Of a stretch of 64,000 nt of DNA, positions 37,272-47,380 are shown piece by piece. Each line of letters starts with the position of its first letter. The stretch's first letter is position 1. The stretch is taken from NCBI GenBank assembly GCA_003249255.1, contig QKJP01000061.1, positions 62,001 through 126,000 of the forward strand, read 5' to 3'. Source of the stretch: Bacteroidales bacterium (lineage in GTDB: Bacteria > Bacteroidota > Bacteroidia > Bacteroidales > Marinilabiliaceae). Made by a program: the position numbers and the translations under genes. The notes under the pieces were generated by a model that saw only the letters and a program-made list of their open reading frames with translations, made no database searches and had not been told where the DNA came from.

Positions 37272-37625
37272 ATGGCTTTTTCAAAAGTAGAAAGAAGACA
37301 AAGAATCAAAACGAGTATTCGCAGTAAAGTCAGTGGTACAGCTGAGCGTCCTCGTATGTCAGTATTCAGAAGCAATAAACAAATAAGTGTTCAACTAATC
37401 GATGATGTTGCTGGTAAAACTTTAGCAACTGCATCATCTTTAGATAAAAACATTGAAGCAACAGGTACTAAATCTGAAGTTGCTGCGTTAGTAGGAAAAG
37501 CTATTGCAGAAACTGCTTCAAAAGCAGGTGTTTCATCTGTGGTTTTTGATAGAAATGGATACTTATATCACGGTAGAGTTAAACAATTAGCCGATGCAGC
37601 ACGTGAAGCTGGGCTTAAATTCTAA
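37272..37625 (+). CDS. rplR: 50S ribosomal protein L18
   Basis: A 117-residue 5S rRNA-binding protein. [29 protein letters not shown] and the C-terminal [24 protein letters not shown] are typical. Confidence 0.96.
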   Translation: MAFSKVERRQRIKTSIRSKVSGTAERPRMSVFRSNKQISVQLIDDVAGKTLATASSLDKNIEATGTKSEVAALVGKAIAETASKAGVSSVVFDRNGYLYHGRVKQLADAAREAGLKF

Positions 37626-37630
37626 CAACG

Positions 37631-38149
37631 ATGGCTGGAAGTAATAAAAGAATTAGAAATAATAACGATCTTGAATTAAAAGATCGCTTAGTTGCTATCA
37701 ACAGGGTAACTAAAGTAACCAAAGGTGGTAGGACTTTTAGCTTCTCTGCTATTGTAGTGGTTGGTAACGAAAATGGTGTAGTAGGCTGGGGTCTAGGTAA
37801 AGCCGGTGAAGTTACTGCTGCCATTGCTAAAGGTGTAGAAGCTGCAAAAAAGAATTTGGTGAAAGTACCTGTTCTTAATGGAACTATTCCTCACGAACAA
37901 TATGCACGTTTTGGTGGAGCAAGTGTATTTATTAAGCAAGCTTCTCATGGTACCGGAGTTAAGGCCGGTGGTGCGATGCGTGCCGTATTAGAGAGTGTTG
38001 GTGTAACTGATGTATTAGCAAAATCGAAAGGTTCATCAAACCCGCACAACTTAGTTAAAGCTACGATTGAAGCTTTAATGGAGTTACGTGATGCTAATGA
38101 AGTAGCGCAACACAGAGGTGTTAGTCTTGATAAAGTGTTTAACGGATAA
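37631..38149 (+). CDS. rpsE: 30S ribosomal protein S5
   Basis: A 172-residue protein involved in decoding fidelity. [37 protein letters not shown] is the RNA-binding double-stranded-RNA-like domain; [15 protein letters not shown] is the C-terminal domain block. Confidence 0.97.
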   Translation: MAGSNKRIRNNNDLELKDRLVAINRVTKVTKGGRTFSFSAIVVVGNENGVVGWGLGKAGEVTAAIAKGVEAAKKNLVKVPVLNGTIPHEQYARFGGASVFIKQASHGTGVKAGGAMRAVLESVGVTDVLAKSKGSSNPHNLVKATIEALMELRDANEVAQHRGVSLDKVFNG

Positions 38150-38162
38150 TTAGTAAATCATT

Positions 38163-38339
38163 ATGGCTACAATTAAAATCAAACAGATTAAGAGTAAAAT
38201 TGGCTCTAGTGAAAGACAAAAAAGGACTCTTGAAGCTCTTGGTTTACGTAAGTTAAACTCAACAGTTGAGCATGAAGCAACACCTCAAATCGAAGGTATG
38301 GTGCGTAAGGTTGCGCATCTTGTTTCAGTAGAAAAATAA
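38163..38339 (+). CDS. rpmD: 50S ribosomal protein L30
   Basis: A 58-residue protein. It begins [20 protein letters not shown], followed by [17 protein letters not shown] and ending [14 protein letters not shown], the standard bacterial L30 pattern. It lies between rpsE and rplO, the usual position. Confidence 0.95.
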   Translation: MATIKIKQIKSKIGSSERQKRTLEALGLRKLNSTVEHEATPQIEGMVRKVAHLVSVEK

Positions 38340-38367
38340 TTTGTTCAAACGAATAGAGGAAATTAAT

Positions 38368-38814
38368 ATGAACTTAAATAATTTAAGACCTGCAAAAGGA
38401 TCAACTAGCTCTTCAAAAAGAATTGGTCGTGGTCAAGGTTCTGGAAAAGGTGGTACTTCGACTCGTGGTCACAAAGGTGCTAAATCTCGTTCAGGATACT
38501 CACGCAAATTCGGTTTTGAGGGAGGTCAGATGCCGTTGCAGAGACGTGTTCCTAAATTCGGTTTCAAAAACATAAACCGAGTAGAATACAAAGCAATCAA
38601 TATCGAAATGCTTCAAGCTCTTTCTGAAAAGAAAGGTATTACTACTTTTAATCCAGCTGTATTTCAAGAAGCTGGTTTAGTAAGTAAAAATGATAAAGTT
38701 AAGATTTTAGGAAATGGTGAGTTAACTGCTGCAATTGAAGTTACTGCTGACGCATTTTCAAAATCTGCTGTAGAAGCTATCGAAGCTGCTAAAGGAACCG
38801 TAGTAAAATTGTAA
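38368..38814 (+). CDS. rplO: 50S ribosomal protein L15
   Basis: A 148-residue assembly protein. [20 protein letters not shown] and the Gly/Arg-rich [24 protein letters not shown] region are diagnostic. A TTG at 38341 would give nine extra residues without family support; ATG 38368 is chosen. Four bases before secY. Confidence 0.96.
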   Translation: MNLNNLRPAKGSTSSSKRIGRGQGSGKGGTSTRGHKGAKSRSGYSRKFGFEGGQMPLQRRVPKFGFKNINRVEYKAINIEMLQALSEKKGITTFNPAVFQEAGLVSKNDKVKILGNGELTAAIEVTADAFSKSAVEAIEAAKGTVVKL

Positions 38815-38818
38815 TTGA

Positions 38819-40162
38819 ATGAAACTTTTCGAAACCATCCGCAACATCTGGAAAATTGAGGATCTAAGATCCCGTATTTTAACAACATTAGGCTACCTGT
38901 TGATTTATCGATTAGGGTCTTATGTAGTATTACCGGGTATCGATCCAAATCAACTTAGTGCATTAAAATCACAAACAAGGGACGGTGTATTAGGTCTTTT
39001 AGATATGTTTTCTGGAGGTGCCTTCTCTAACGCTTCAGTTTTTGCGTTAGGTATTATGCCGTATATCTCTGCATCCATCGTTATTCAATTAATGGGGATA
39101 GCAGTACCTTATTTCCAAAAGCTTCAACGTGAAGGGGAAAGTGGTCGTAGAAAAATTAATCAGATTACTCGTTATCTAACGGTAGTCATCTTATTTTTTC
39201 AAGGGCCAGGATTTATTGCAAACTTGAGAGCTCAATCTGGAGGTGCAATAGTTCAGGACGGTGCATTCTTTTTTATCACAAGTATAATCATCTTGACTGC
39301 CGGAACGATGTTCGTGATGTGGTTAGGTGAGCGTATTACAGATAAAGGTATCGGTAATGGTATTTCCCTATTAATTATGATAGGTATCATTGCTCGTTTA
39401 CCACAGAATTTGTTTGCCGAATTTGTGTCAAGAATGGAAGCAGCTAGCGGAAGCGGTGGTTTGGTTATGTTACTAATAGAAATCGTAGTACTGTTTTTTG
39501 TATTTGTTGGTACTATTCTTTTGGTACAAGGTACTCGTCGTATTCCGGTGCAGTACGCTAAAAGAATCGTTGGAAACAAACAATACGGTGGCGTTCGCCA
39601 ATATATCCCATTGAAAGTAAATGCAGCAGGTGTTATGCCTATCATTTTTGCCCAAGCAATTATGTTTATTCCTGTAACATTTGCCGGCTTTGTTGACAGT
39701 GAAACAGCAACTGGATTTGCTGCTGTTTTTGCTAACTTTACTGGGGTATGGTATAACTTGATTTTTGCTATAATGATTATTGCCTTCACTTATTTTTATA
39801 CGGCAATTACCATTAATCCGACTCAGATGGCTGAAGATATGAAACGTAATGGTGGATTTATCCCAGGTGTGAAACCGGGTCGAAAAACCGTTGAGTTTTT
39901 AGATTCAGTAATGTCTAAAATTACTTTACCCGGATCAGTGTTCTTAGCACTGATTGCTATTCTGCCTGCATTTGCTATGATGGCTGGTATAGATCAGGGG
40001 TTTGCTCATTTTTTTGGAGGAACATCATTACTAATCTTAGTTGGTGTTGTTTTGGATACTTTACAGCAAATTGAAAGTCATTTGTTAATGAGACATTACG
40101 ATGGCCTTTTAAAGTCTGGTCGTATTACGGGTAGGTCTGGTAGTGGAGCTGCAGCATTATAA
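38819..40162 (+). CDS. secY: Preprotein translocase subunit SecY
   Basis: A 447-residue channel protein with ten membrane helices, the pore for Sec export and membrane insertion. RILTTLGYLLIYRLGSYVVLPGID (helix 1) and ALGIMPYISASIVIQLM (helix 2) are conserved. GERITDKGIGNGISLLI and GFIPGVKPGR are the cytoplasmic loop blocks. Its place after rplO is universal in bacteria. Confidence 0.97.
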   Translation: MKLFETIRNIWKIEDLRSRILTTLGYLLIYRLGSYVVLPGIDPNQLSALKSQTRDGVLGLLDMFSGGAFSNASVFALGIMPYISASIVIQLMGIAVPYFQKLQREGESGRRKINQITRYLTVVILFFQGPGFIANLRAQSGGAIVQDGAFFFITSIIILTAGTMFVMWLGERITDKGIGNGISLLIMIGIIARLPQNLFAEFVSRMEAASGSGGLVMLLIEIVVLFFVFVGTILLVQGTRRIPVQYAKRIVGNKQYGGVRQYIPLKVNAAGVMPIIFAQAIMFIPVTFAGFVDSETATGFAAVFANFTGVWYNLIFAIMIIAFTYFYTAITINPTQMAEDMKRNGGFIPGVKPGRKTVEFLDSVMSKITLPGSVFLALIAILPAFAMMAGIDQGFAHFFGGTSLLILVGVVLDTLQQIESHLLMRHYDGLLKSGRITGRSGSGAAAL

Positions 40163-40181
40163 TTAGAGTAGCAAGTATTAC

Positions 40182-40967
40182 ATGATTTATTTAAAGACTG
40201 ACGAAGAAATTGAACTAATGAGAGAGAGCAATCTATTGGTTGCTCGAACTCTTGGTGAGTTAGCTAAGGTTATCAAACCGGGTGTTTCTACGTTAGAGCT
40301 AGATAAAATTGCCGAGACCTTCATTAGAGATAATGGAGGTGTTCCCGGCTTTCTTAATTATCAAGGTTTTCCAAATACTTTATGTACTTCTGTTAATGAA
40401 CAAGTCGTGCATGGAATTCCATCCGATAAACCATTGCAAAATGGAGATATCGTTTCAGTTGATTGTGGAGCCTTATTGAATGGTTTTTTTGGCGATTCGG
40501 CCTATACCTTTGAAGTGGGTGAAGTGAGTACTGAAATAAAAAAATTATTGGATGCAACAAAAAAATCTTTATACCTGGGGATTGAACAAGCTGTTGAAAA
40601 TAAACGCTTGGGAGATTTAGGTTCAGCTATTCAAAGTTACACCGAAGAATTAGGTTTTTCTGTAGTTAGAGAAATGGTTGGGCACGGGGTTGGAAGAGAA
40701 CTTCATGAAGCGCCGGAAGTCCCTAATTATGGGAAAAAGGGAAATGGCATGAAGTTAAAAAGTGGAATGGTTTTAGCCATCGAGCCGATGATCAATATGG
40801 GTACGCGCCAGATTGTTCAAGAAAAGGATGGATGGACTATTCGTACTGCCGATCAGAAGATGTCAGCACACTTTGAACACACTGTTGCAGTAAGAAAAGA
40901 TAAAGCAGATATCTTATCTAGTTTTAAATTTATAGAAGAAGTATTATCTTTGCAGTCTGAAAAATAA
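40182..40967 (+). CDS. map: Methionine aminopeptidase, type I
   Basis: A 261-residue metalloenzyme that removes the first methionine from new proteins. The metal ligands are visible: [18 protein letters not shown] (two Asp), [14 protein letters not shown] (His), AIEPMINMG (Glu) and the final Glu in [19 protein letters not shown] contains the substrate-binding His. It sits between secY and infA. Confidence 0.96.
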   Translation: MIYLKTDEEIELMRESNLLVARTLGELAKVIKPGVSTLELDKIAETFIRDNGGVPGFLNYQGFPNTLCTSVNEQVVHGIPSDKPLQNGDIVSVDCGALLNGFFGDSAYTFEVGEVSTEIKKLLDATKKSLYLGIEQAVENKRLGDLGSAIQSYTEELGFSVVREMVGHGVGRELHEAPEVPNYGKKGNGMKLKSGMVLAIEPMINMGTRQIVQEKDGWTIRTADQKMSAHFEHTVAVRKDKADILSSFKFIEEVLSLQSEK

Positions 40968-40981
40968 AAAGTTATAAGATT

Positions 40982-41200
40982 ATGGCGAAACAGCCCTCTA
41001 TAGAACAAGACGGTACAATTATCGAAGCCTTATCTAACGCCATGTTTAGAGTGGAGTTAGAGAATGGACACATTATTACTGCTCATATCTCAGGAAAGAT
41101 GCGTATGCATTACATTAAAATTCTTCCTGGTGATAAGGTGAAAGTAGAGATGTCTCCATATGATTTAACAAAAGGAAGAATATCATACAGATACAAATAA
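40982..41200 (+). CDS. infA: Translation initiation factor IF-1
   Basis: A 72-residue S1/OB-fold protein that binds the A site during initiation. [24 protein letters not shown] and [29 protein letters not shown] are the family core. Confidence 0.97.
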   Translation: MAKQPSIEQDGTIIEALSNAMFRVELENGHIITAHISGKMRMHYIKILPGDKVKVEMSPYDLTKGRISYRYK

Positions 41201-41210
41201 TTAGAAAACC

Positions 41211-41327
41211 ATGAAGGTTAGAGCATCTATTAAAAAGAGAAGTGCCGACTGTAAAATCGTAAAACGCAAAGGGCGCTTATATGTGATCAATAAAAAGAAT
41301 CCAAAGTTTAAACAACGTCAAGGATAA
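41211..41327 (+). CDS. rpmJ: 50S ribosomal protein L36, zinc-independent form
   Basis: A 38-residue protein: [20 protein letters not shown] at the start and NPKFKQRQG at the end. Only one cysteine remains of the CxxC...C...H zinc ribbon, so this is the cysteine-poor form. Between infA and rpsM as usual. Confidence 0.95.
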   Translation: MKVRASIKKRSADCKIVKRKGRLYVINKKNPKFKQRQG

Positions 41328-41338
41328 ATAATAATATT

Positions 41339-41716
41339 ATGGCAAGAATTGCTGGGGTTGATATACCATCAAACAAGAGAGGTGAGATTGCATTGACTTA
41401 TATTTACGGAATTGGCCGAAATAGAGCAATTGAAATCCTTAACAACGCGAACATTGATATCAATACTAAAGTTAGTGAGTGGTCAGATGATCAAATCAAA
41501 GATGTTCGTGAGTTAATTGGGTCTTCTTACAAAGTAGAAGGTGAATTACGTTCAGAGGTACAGCTTAACATCAAACGTTTGATGGATATTGGTTGTTACC
41601 GTGGTATTCGTCACCGTGTTGGTTTACCATTACGTGGACAGTGTACTAAGAACAACGCTAGAACAAGAAAAGGTAAGAAGAAAACTGTTGCTAACAAGAA
41701 AAAAGCAACTAAATAA
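41339..41716 (+). CDS. rpsM: 30S ribosomal protein S13
   Basis: A 125-residue head protein that contacts the P-site t[29 protein letters not shown] and [25 protein letters not shown] are diagnostic. The tail is lysine-rich. Confidence 0.97.
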   Translation: MARIAGVDIPSNKRGEIALTYIYGIGRNRAIEILNNANIDINTKVSEWSDDQIKDVRELIGSSYKVEGELRSEVQLNIKRLMDIGCYRGIRHRVGLPLRGQCTKNNARTRKGKKKTVANKKKATK

Positions 41717-41725
41717 TAATTAGAT

Positions 41726-42115
41726 ATGGCAAAGAAGTCAGGAACTCAAAAGAAGAGAGTCGTAAAAGTTGAGGCGCAAGGCCAAGCTCATATTCACTCA
41801 TCTTTTAACAACATTATCGTTTCACTTACCAATAACAATGGGCAAGTAATTTCTTGGTCAAGTGCTGGTAAAATGGGTTTTAGAGGTTCTAAAAAGAACA
41901 CTCCTTATGCTGCTCAAATGGCTGCGACTGATTGTGCAAAAGTAGCACATGATTTGGGTCTTAGAAAGGTGAAAGTATATGTTAAAGGACCAGGTAACGG
42001 TCGTGAGTCTGCGATGCGTTCAATTCACTCTGCTGGTATCGAAGTGACAGAAATCGTTGATGTTACTCCAATGCCTCACAATGGATGTCGTCCTCCAAAA
42101 AGAAGAAGAGTTTAA
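41726..42115 (+). CDS. rpsK: 30S ribosomal protein S11
   Basis: A 129-residue platform protein. [44 protein letters not shown] and [16 protein letters not shown] are typical. Nine bases after rpsM; a 141-base gap follows. Confidence 0.97.
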   Translation: MAKKSGTQKKRVVKVEAQGQAHIHSSFNNIIVSLTNNNGQVISWSSAGKMGFRGSKKNTPYAAQMAATDCAKVAHDLGLRKVKVYVKGPGNGRESAMRSIHSAGIEVTEIVDVTPMPHNGCRPPKRRRV

Positions 42116-42256
42116 TTACTCTACTAGTTGTTAACCATATTTTTTTGATTAAAATTTTGAATAATGATTGATTATAAGAATAATACTCCTCTCTATAATC
42201 TCGGCTGCCATTATCATCATTGAAAATCAAAAATTTACTATCAAAAAATTAGAAGA
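42116..42256 (+). promoter_or_regulatory. rpsK-rpsD spacer, possible leader of rpsD
   Basis: A 141-base AT-rich gap in an otherwise tight operon. A 19-codon frame (42174-42233) ends in CHYHH but has no hairpin or T tract after it. S4, encoded next, is the usual repressor of the alpha operon, so a control site is plausible, but no structure was confirmed. Confidence 0.3.
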
Positions 42257-42862
42257 ATGGCTAGATATATTGGTCCAAAAACAAAAATTGCTCGTAAATT
42301 CGGTGAAGCAATTTATGGTCCTGATAAAAATTTTGAAAGAAGAAATTTTCCTCCAGGGCAACACGGTAACAGCCGTCGCAAAAAAACAAGCGAATACGGG
42401 TTACAGTTGAAAGAGAAGCAAAAAGCAAAATATACTTACGGTGTTTTAGAAAAACAATTCCGTAACTTGTTTAAAAAGGCCTCTCGTAGTAAAGGTATTA
42501 CCGGTGAGGTATTACTAGGTTTATTAGAATCTCGTCTAGATAACGTTGTGTTCCGTTTAGGTATTGCTCCTACACGTGCTGCTGCTAGACAGTTAGTTTC
42601 ACACCGTCACATTACAGTAGATGGTTCAGTAGTGAACATTCCATCTTTCCAGGTGAAACCTGATATGCAAATTGGCGTACGTGAAAAGTCAAAATCATTA
42701 GAAGTAATTACTGATTCTTTGGCAAACTCTGGTGCTCACAAGTTCTCATGGTTAGAGTGGGACAAAAATTCTTTTACAGGTAAGTTTTTAAATGTGCCGG
42801 AAAGAGAAGAAATTCCAGAGAATATTAAAGAACAGTTGATCGTTGAATTGTACTCTAAATAA
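42257..42862 (+). CDS. rpsD: 30S ribosomal protein S4
   Basis: A 201-residue primary 16S-binding protein. [21 protein letters not shown] and the S4 RNA-binding domain [30 protein letters not shown] (about 92-121) are clear. In E. coli it represses the alpha operon. Ten bases before rpoA. Confidence 0.97.
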   Translation: MARYIGPKTKIARKFGEAIYGPDKNFERRNFPPGQHGNSRRKKTSEYGLQLKEKQKAKYTYGVLEKQFRNLFKKASRSKGITGEVLLGLLESRLDNVVFRLGIAPTRAAARQLVSHRHITVDGSVVNIPSFQVKPDMQIGVREKSKSLEVITDSLANSGAHKFSWLEWDKNSFTGKFLNVPEREEIPENIKEQLIVELYSK

Positions 42863-42871
42863 TAAATTCTT

Positions 42872-43864
42872 ATGGCAATATTAGCATTCCAAAAACCAGA
42901 CAAAGTAATCATGCTGGAAGCCGACGAAAAATTCGGCAAATTTGAATTTCGTCCGCTAGAACCAGGTTACGGTATTACCGTTGGAAATGCCTTAAGAAGA
43001 ATTTTGTTATCCTCATTAGAAGGATATGCAATTACTACTGTAAAAATTGAAGGTGTAGACCATGAATTTACCAGTATACCTGGTGTTATCAATGATGTTA
43101 CAGAGATTGTGTTAGCTCTTAAACAAGTTCGTTTTAAAAGAACCGTAGAAGATGCTGATAATGAAAAAGTTTCTGTGAGCATATCTGGTAAAGATGAGTT
43201 TATGGCTGGAGATTTAAACCAGTTTTTATCAGGTTTTGAAGTGTTAAACCCAAAATTGGTTATCGCTAAAATGAATCCTGAGGTTAACTTACAGTTAGTG
43301 TTGTCCATTGGTAAAGGTAGAGGTTATGTACCTTCAGAAGAGAATAAGTCTACTGATGCCGAATTTGGAACTATTGCCATTGATTCTATTTTTACACCAA
43401 TACGTAACGTTAAATATGCGATTGAAAACTATCGCGTTGAACAAAAAACCGATTACGAAAAATTGGTTCTTGAGATAGAAACCGATGGTTCGATTCACCC
43501 TAAAGATGCTTTAAAAGAAGCTGCTAAAATCTTAATCTATCACTTCATGTTATTCTCAGATGAGAAGATTACTCTTGATTCTGATGAGAAATTTGGTAAC
43601 GAAGAGTTTGATGAGGAAGTTTTACACATGCGTCAATTGCTTAAAACTAAATTGGTAGACATGGATCTGTCGGTTAGAGCATTGAACTGTTTAAAGGCAG
43701 CTGATGTTGAAACATTAGGTGAATTAGTTACTTTCAATCGTAACGACTTATTGAAGTTCCGTAATTTTGGTAAAAAATCGTTGACTGAGTTAGACGATCT
43801 TCTTGTGAACTTGAATCTTACCTTTGGTATGGATACTTCTAAGTATAAATTAGACAAGGAATAA
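42872..43864 (+). CDS. rpoA: DNA-directed RNA polymerase subunit alpha
   Basis: A 330-residue subunit. The N-terminal domain (about 1-230) dimerises and scaffolds the enzyme, with [26 protein letters not shown]. The C-terminal domain (about 260-330) binds upstream DNA and activators, with [21 protein letters not shown] and [15 protein letters not shown]. Length matches E. coli (329). Confidence 0.97.
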   Translation: MAILAFQKPDKVIMLEADEKFGKFEFRPLEPGYGITVGNALRRILLSSLEGYAITTVKIEGVDHEFTSIPGVINDVTEIVLALKQVRFKRTVEDADNEKVSVSISGKDEFMAGDLNQFLSGFEVLNPKLVIAKMNPEVNLQLVLSIGKGRGYVPSEENKSTDAEFGTIAIDSIFTPIRNVKYAIENYRVEQKTDYEKLVLEIETDGSIHPKDALKEAAKILIYHFMLFSDEKITLDSDEKFGNEEFDEEVLHMRQLLKTKLVDMDLSVRALNCLKAADVETLGELVTFNRNDLLKFRNFGKKSLTELDDLLVNLNLTFGMDTSKYKLDKE

Positions 43865-43869
43865 TAACG

Positions 43870-44376
43870 ATGAGACATAGAAAGAAATTTAATCATTTAG
43901 GTCGTAAGGCTTCACATCGTAAAGCGATGTTATCCAATATGGCTGCATCTTTAATTCTTCACAAAAGAATTAAAACTACTGTAGCTAAAGCAAAAGCATT
44001 ACGTATGTATGTTGAGCCTTTAGTGACTAAAACAAAAAATATCGATACTGTTGAGGGTAAAATTCACGCTCAAAGAACAGTATTTAGCTACTTACAAAAC
44101 AAGGAAGCTGTTAAAGAATTATTTACTGAAGTAGCTTCAAAAGTGGCTGACCGTCCAGGTGGTTACACTCGTATTTTAAAGTTAGGTAACCGTTTAGGTG
44201 ATAACGCTGAAATGTGTTATATTGAATTAGTAGACTTCAATGAAAACATGTTAGAAAGCAAAAAGCCTGCAAAAGCAACTAGACGTACACGTCGCAGTAA
44301 AAAGGCTGGTGATGAGGCTCAAGTATCTGAAGCACCTGCTGATCATTCGGTTGAAAGTACAGAGGCTGATTCTTAA
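43870..44376 (+). CDS. rplQ: 50S ribosomal protein L17 with C-terminal extension
   Basis: A 168-residue protein. [29 protein letters not shown] is the standard start and the L17 fold ends near residue 120. The remaining 48 residues form a low-complexity tail, basic (RRTRRSKK) then acidic ([19 protein letters not shown]), which E. coli L17 (127 residues) lacks. Such tails are common in Bacteroidota. Last gene of the cluster, followed by a terminator. Confidence 0.96.
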   Translation: MRHRKKFNHLGRKASHRKAMLSNMAASLILHKRIKTTVAKAKALRMYVEPLVTKTKNIDTVEGKIHAQRTVFSYLQNKEAVKELFTEVASKVADRPGGYTRILKLGNRLGDNAEMCYIELVDFNENMLESKKPAKATRRTRRSKKAGDEAQVSEAPADHSVESTEADS

Positions 44377-44390
44377 TTAGTTATAATAGG

Positions 44391-44418
44391 AAAGGAGAAA
44401 CGTTCGTTTTTCCTTTTT
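44391..44418 (+). terminator. Terminator of the ribosomal cluster
   Basis: AAAGGAGAAACG (44391-44402) pairs with CGTTTTTCCTTT (44405-44416), 12 base pairs with one G-T and a 2-base gap between arms, followed by TT, C and further T. It lies 14 bases after rplQ. Confidence 0.7.
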
Positions 44419-44493
44419 CTTTAGCTATAAACGAACTAAAGGAATTATTGCCCACAGGCTTTGATTCCTTTTTTTTTAAGAACAAATATTTAA

Positions 44494-45819
<1,326 letters not shown>

Positions 45820-45844
45820 TCATTTCTTTCAATATATCTTTTTG

Positions 45845-45876
45845 AGGGGTGCCGATTGGGCACCCCTTTCTTTTTT
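45845..45876 (+). terminator. Terminator of eno
   Basis: AGGGGTGCC (45845-45853), loop GATTG, GGCACCCCT (45859-45867), followed by a T-rich tract. A perfect 9-base-pair G/C-rich stem. Confidence 0.9.
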
Positions 45877-45956
45877 AGGAGAAAACATTTCTGGGAGCTT
45901 AACTGTTTTTAAATAGAGAATTTTCAAACGCTAGTTGAACCTAAAAGTAGATTGTT

Positions 45957-47267
45957 ATGGATTGTCTTAAAGAGCTATTAATCAGTATCGCTAAGCCTGA
46001 AATTGAATTGCTTAAAGAATTAAGGAAGAAACATGGAGATAAAGTCATTCAGGAAGTAACCTTAGGTCAGGTACTAGGTGGGATGAAAGGTGTAGTTTCT
46101 TTAATGACAAGTACTTCTAAACTTGACCCTGAAAATGGTATTCGTTTCAGAGGTTATTCTATACCAGAATTGCGCGAACAGTTACCCAAGATTAATGAAA
46201 AAGATGGTGAACCATTACCCGAAGGATTGTTTTATCTCATGTTAATGGGTTCTTTGCCAACAAAGGCGGATGTTCATTTTATTAGTCATCAATGGGCTAC
46301 CAGAGCACAAGGTATTCCTTCCCATGTTTTTGACGTGATTAATGCTCTTCCAAAAGATGCTCATCCCATGATTCAGTTCAATTCTGCTATTTTGGCCATG
46401 TCAACTGAATCAGCCTTTCGAAAAGCTTATCTCAATGGTATGAGCAAAGAAAATTATTGGGATGCGACTTATGAAGGAGTCATGGATTTAATTTCTCGTC
46501 TACCCATAATTGCCGCTTATATTTATCGCAGGGTTTTTCATGATGAGAAATACATTGATATGGATCCGTCTTTAGATTGGGCAGGGAATTTAAGTCACAT
46601 GATGGGTTTTGATAGTGATGAAGTGAAAAGGTTAATGCGCTTGTATATGGTCATACATGCCGATCACGAAGGAGGAAATGTGTCCGCGCATGCTACCCAT
46701 TTGGTCGGTTCTGCACTTGCAAACCCATATTATAGTTTTTCTGCCGGGATGAATGGTTTAGCGGGACCACTTCATGGTATGGCTAATCAAGATGTGATGC
46801 ACTGGTTAAATCGCATGAAGCGAGAAATTGGTTCGGAACAACCTAGTGTGGATCAAATTAGAGAATATGCATTTGAAACTTTAAGTAAAGGTCAAGTAAT
46901 TCCTGGTTATGGGCATGCGGTTTTGCGTAAGACTGATCCACGATTTACTGTTCAAATGGAATTTGCAGAAAAATATATTCCGGAGGCTCCGTACATCCAA
47001 TTGGTTAAAAAGGTTTTTCAAGTCGTGCCTGAAGTGCTTGGTACAAAAGGTAAAATTCAAAACCCATGGCCTAATGTTGATGCGATTAGTGGTTCTTTAT
47101 TAAGTAGTTATGGAATTACGGAATACCCTATCTACACCGTGTTGTTTGGAGTTTCACGTTCTTTAGGGGTACTCACCCAATTGATATGGGATCGCTTATA
47201 TGGACTACCTATCGAAAGACCAAAATCGCAAACGCTTGATTGGTTTATGGATAAGGCTAAAGGATGA
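45957..47267 (+). CDS. gltA: Citrate synthase, mitochondrial-like type
   Basis: A 436-residue enzyme that condenses acetyl-CoA and oxaloacetate. The catalytic residues are visible: His in LAGPLHGMANQD, His in GYGHAVLRKTDPR and Asp in PNVDAISG. The N-terminal LKELRKKHGDKVIQEVTLGQVLGGMKG and LDPENGIRFRGYSIPE, and ALPKDAHPMIQF, resemble the mitochondrial enzyme rather than the usual hexameric bacterial GltA. It would then be a dimer not inhibited by NADH (inference). It is alone between eno and a signalling gene. Confidence 0.92.
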   Translation: MDCLKELLISIAKPEIELLKELRKKHGDKVIQEVTLGQVLGGMKGVVSLMTSTSKLDPENGIRFRGYSIPELREQLPKINEKDGEPLPEGLFYLMLMGSLPTKADVHFISHQWATRAQGIPSHVFDVINALPKDAHPMIQFNSAILAMSTESAFRKAYLNGMSKENYWDATYEGVMDLISRLPIIAAYIYRRVFHDEKYIDMDPSLDWAGNLSHMMGFDSDEVKRLMRLYMVIHADHEGGNVSAHATHLVGSALANPYYSFSAGMNGLAGPLHGMANQDVMHWLNRMKREIGSEQPSVDQIREYAFETLSKGQVIPGYGHAVLRKTDPRFTVQMEFAEKYIPEAPYIQLVKKVFQVVPEVLGTKGKIQNPWPNVDAISGSLLSSYGITEYPIYTVLFGVSRSLGVLTQLIWDRLYGLPIERPKSQTLDWFMDKAKG

Positions 47268-47380
47268 TTTTTATGTTTATTCATCAAACGGTATTCATTA
47301 AGGCTAACACATGTAATGATGTGATAATTATTGTGAGGTTAATTTAGCTGTTCGATTGTTTTTTTACTATTTTTAACCTC

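Noticed and set aside
39253-39789. Long minus-strand open frame (178 codons) opposite secY
   Set aside because: It is the shadow of secY; composition and position give no support for a real gene.
42174-42233. A 19-codon frame ending CHYHH before rpsD, as a possible leader peptide
   Set aside because: No terminator or alternative hairpin follows it and no reason links histidine to rpsD; the His codons are probably chance.
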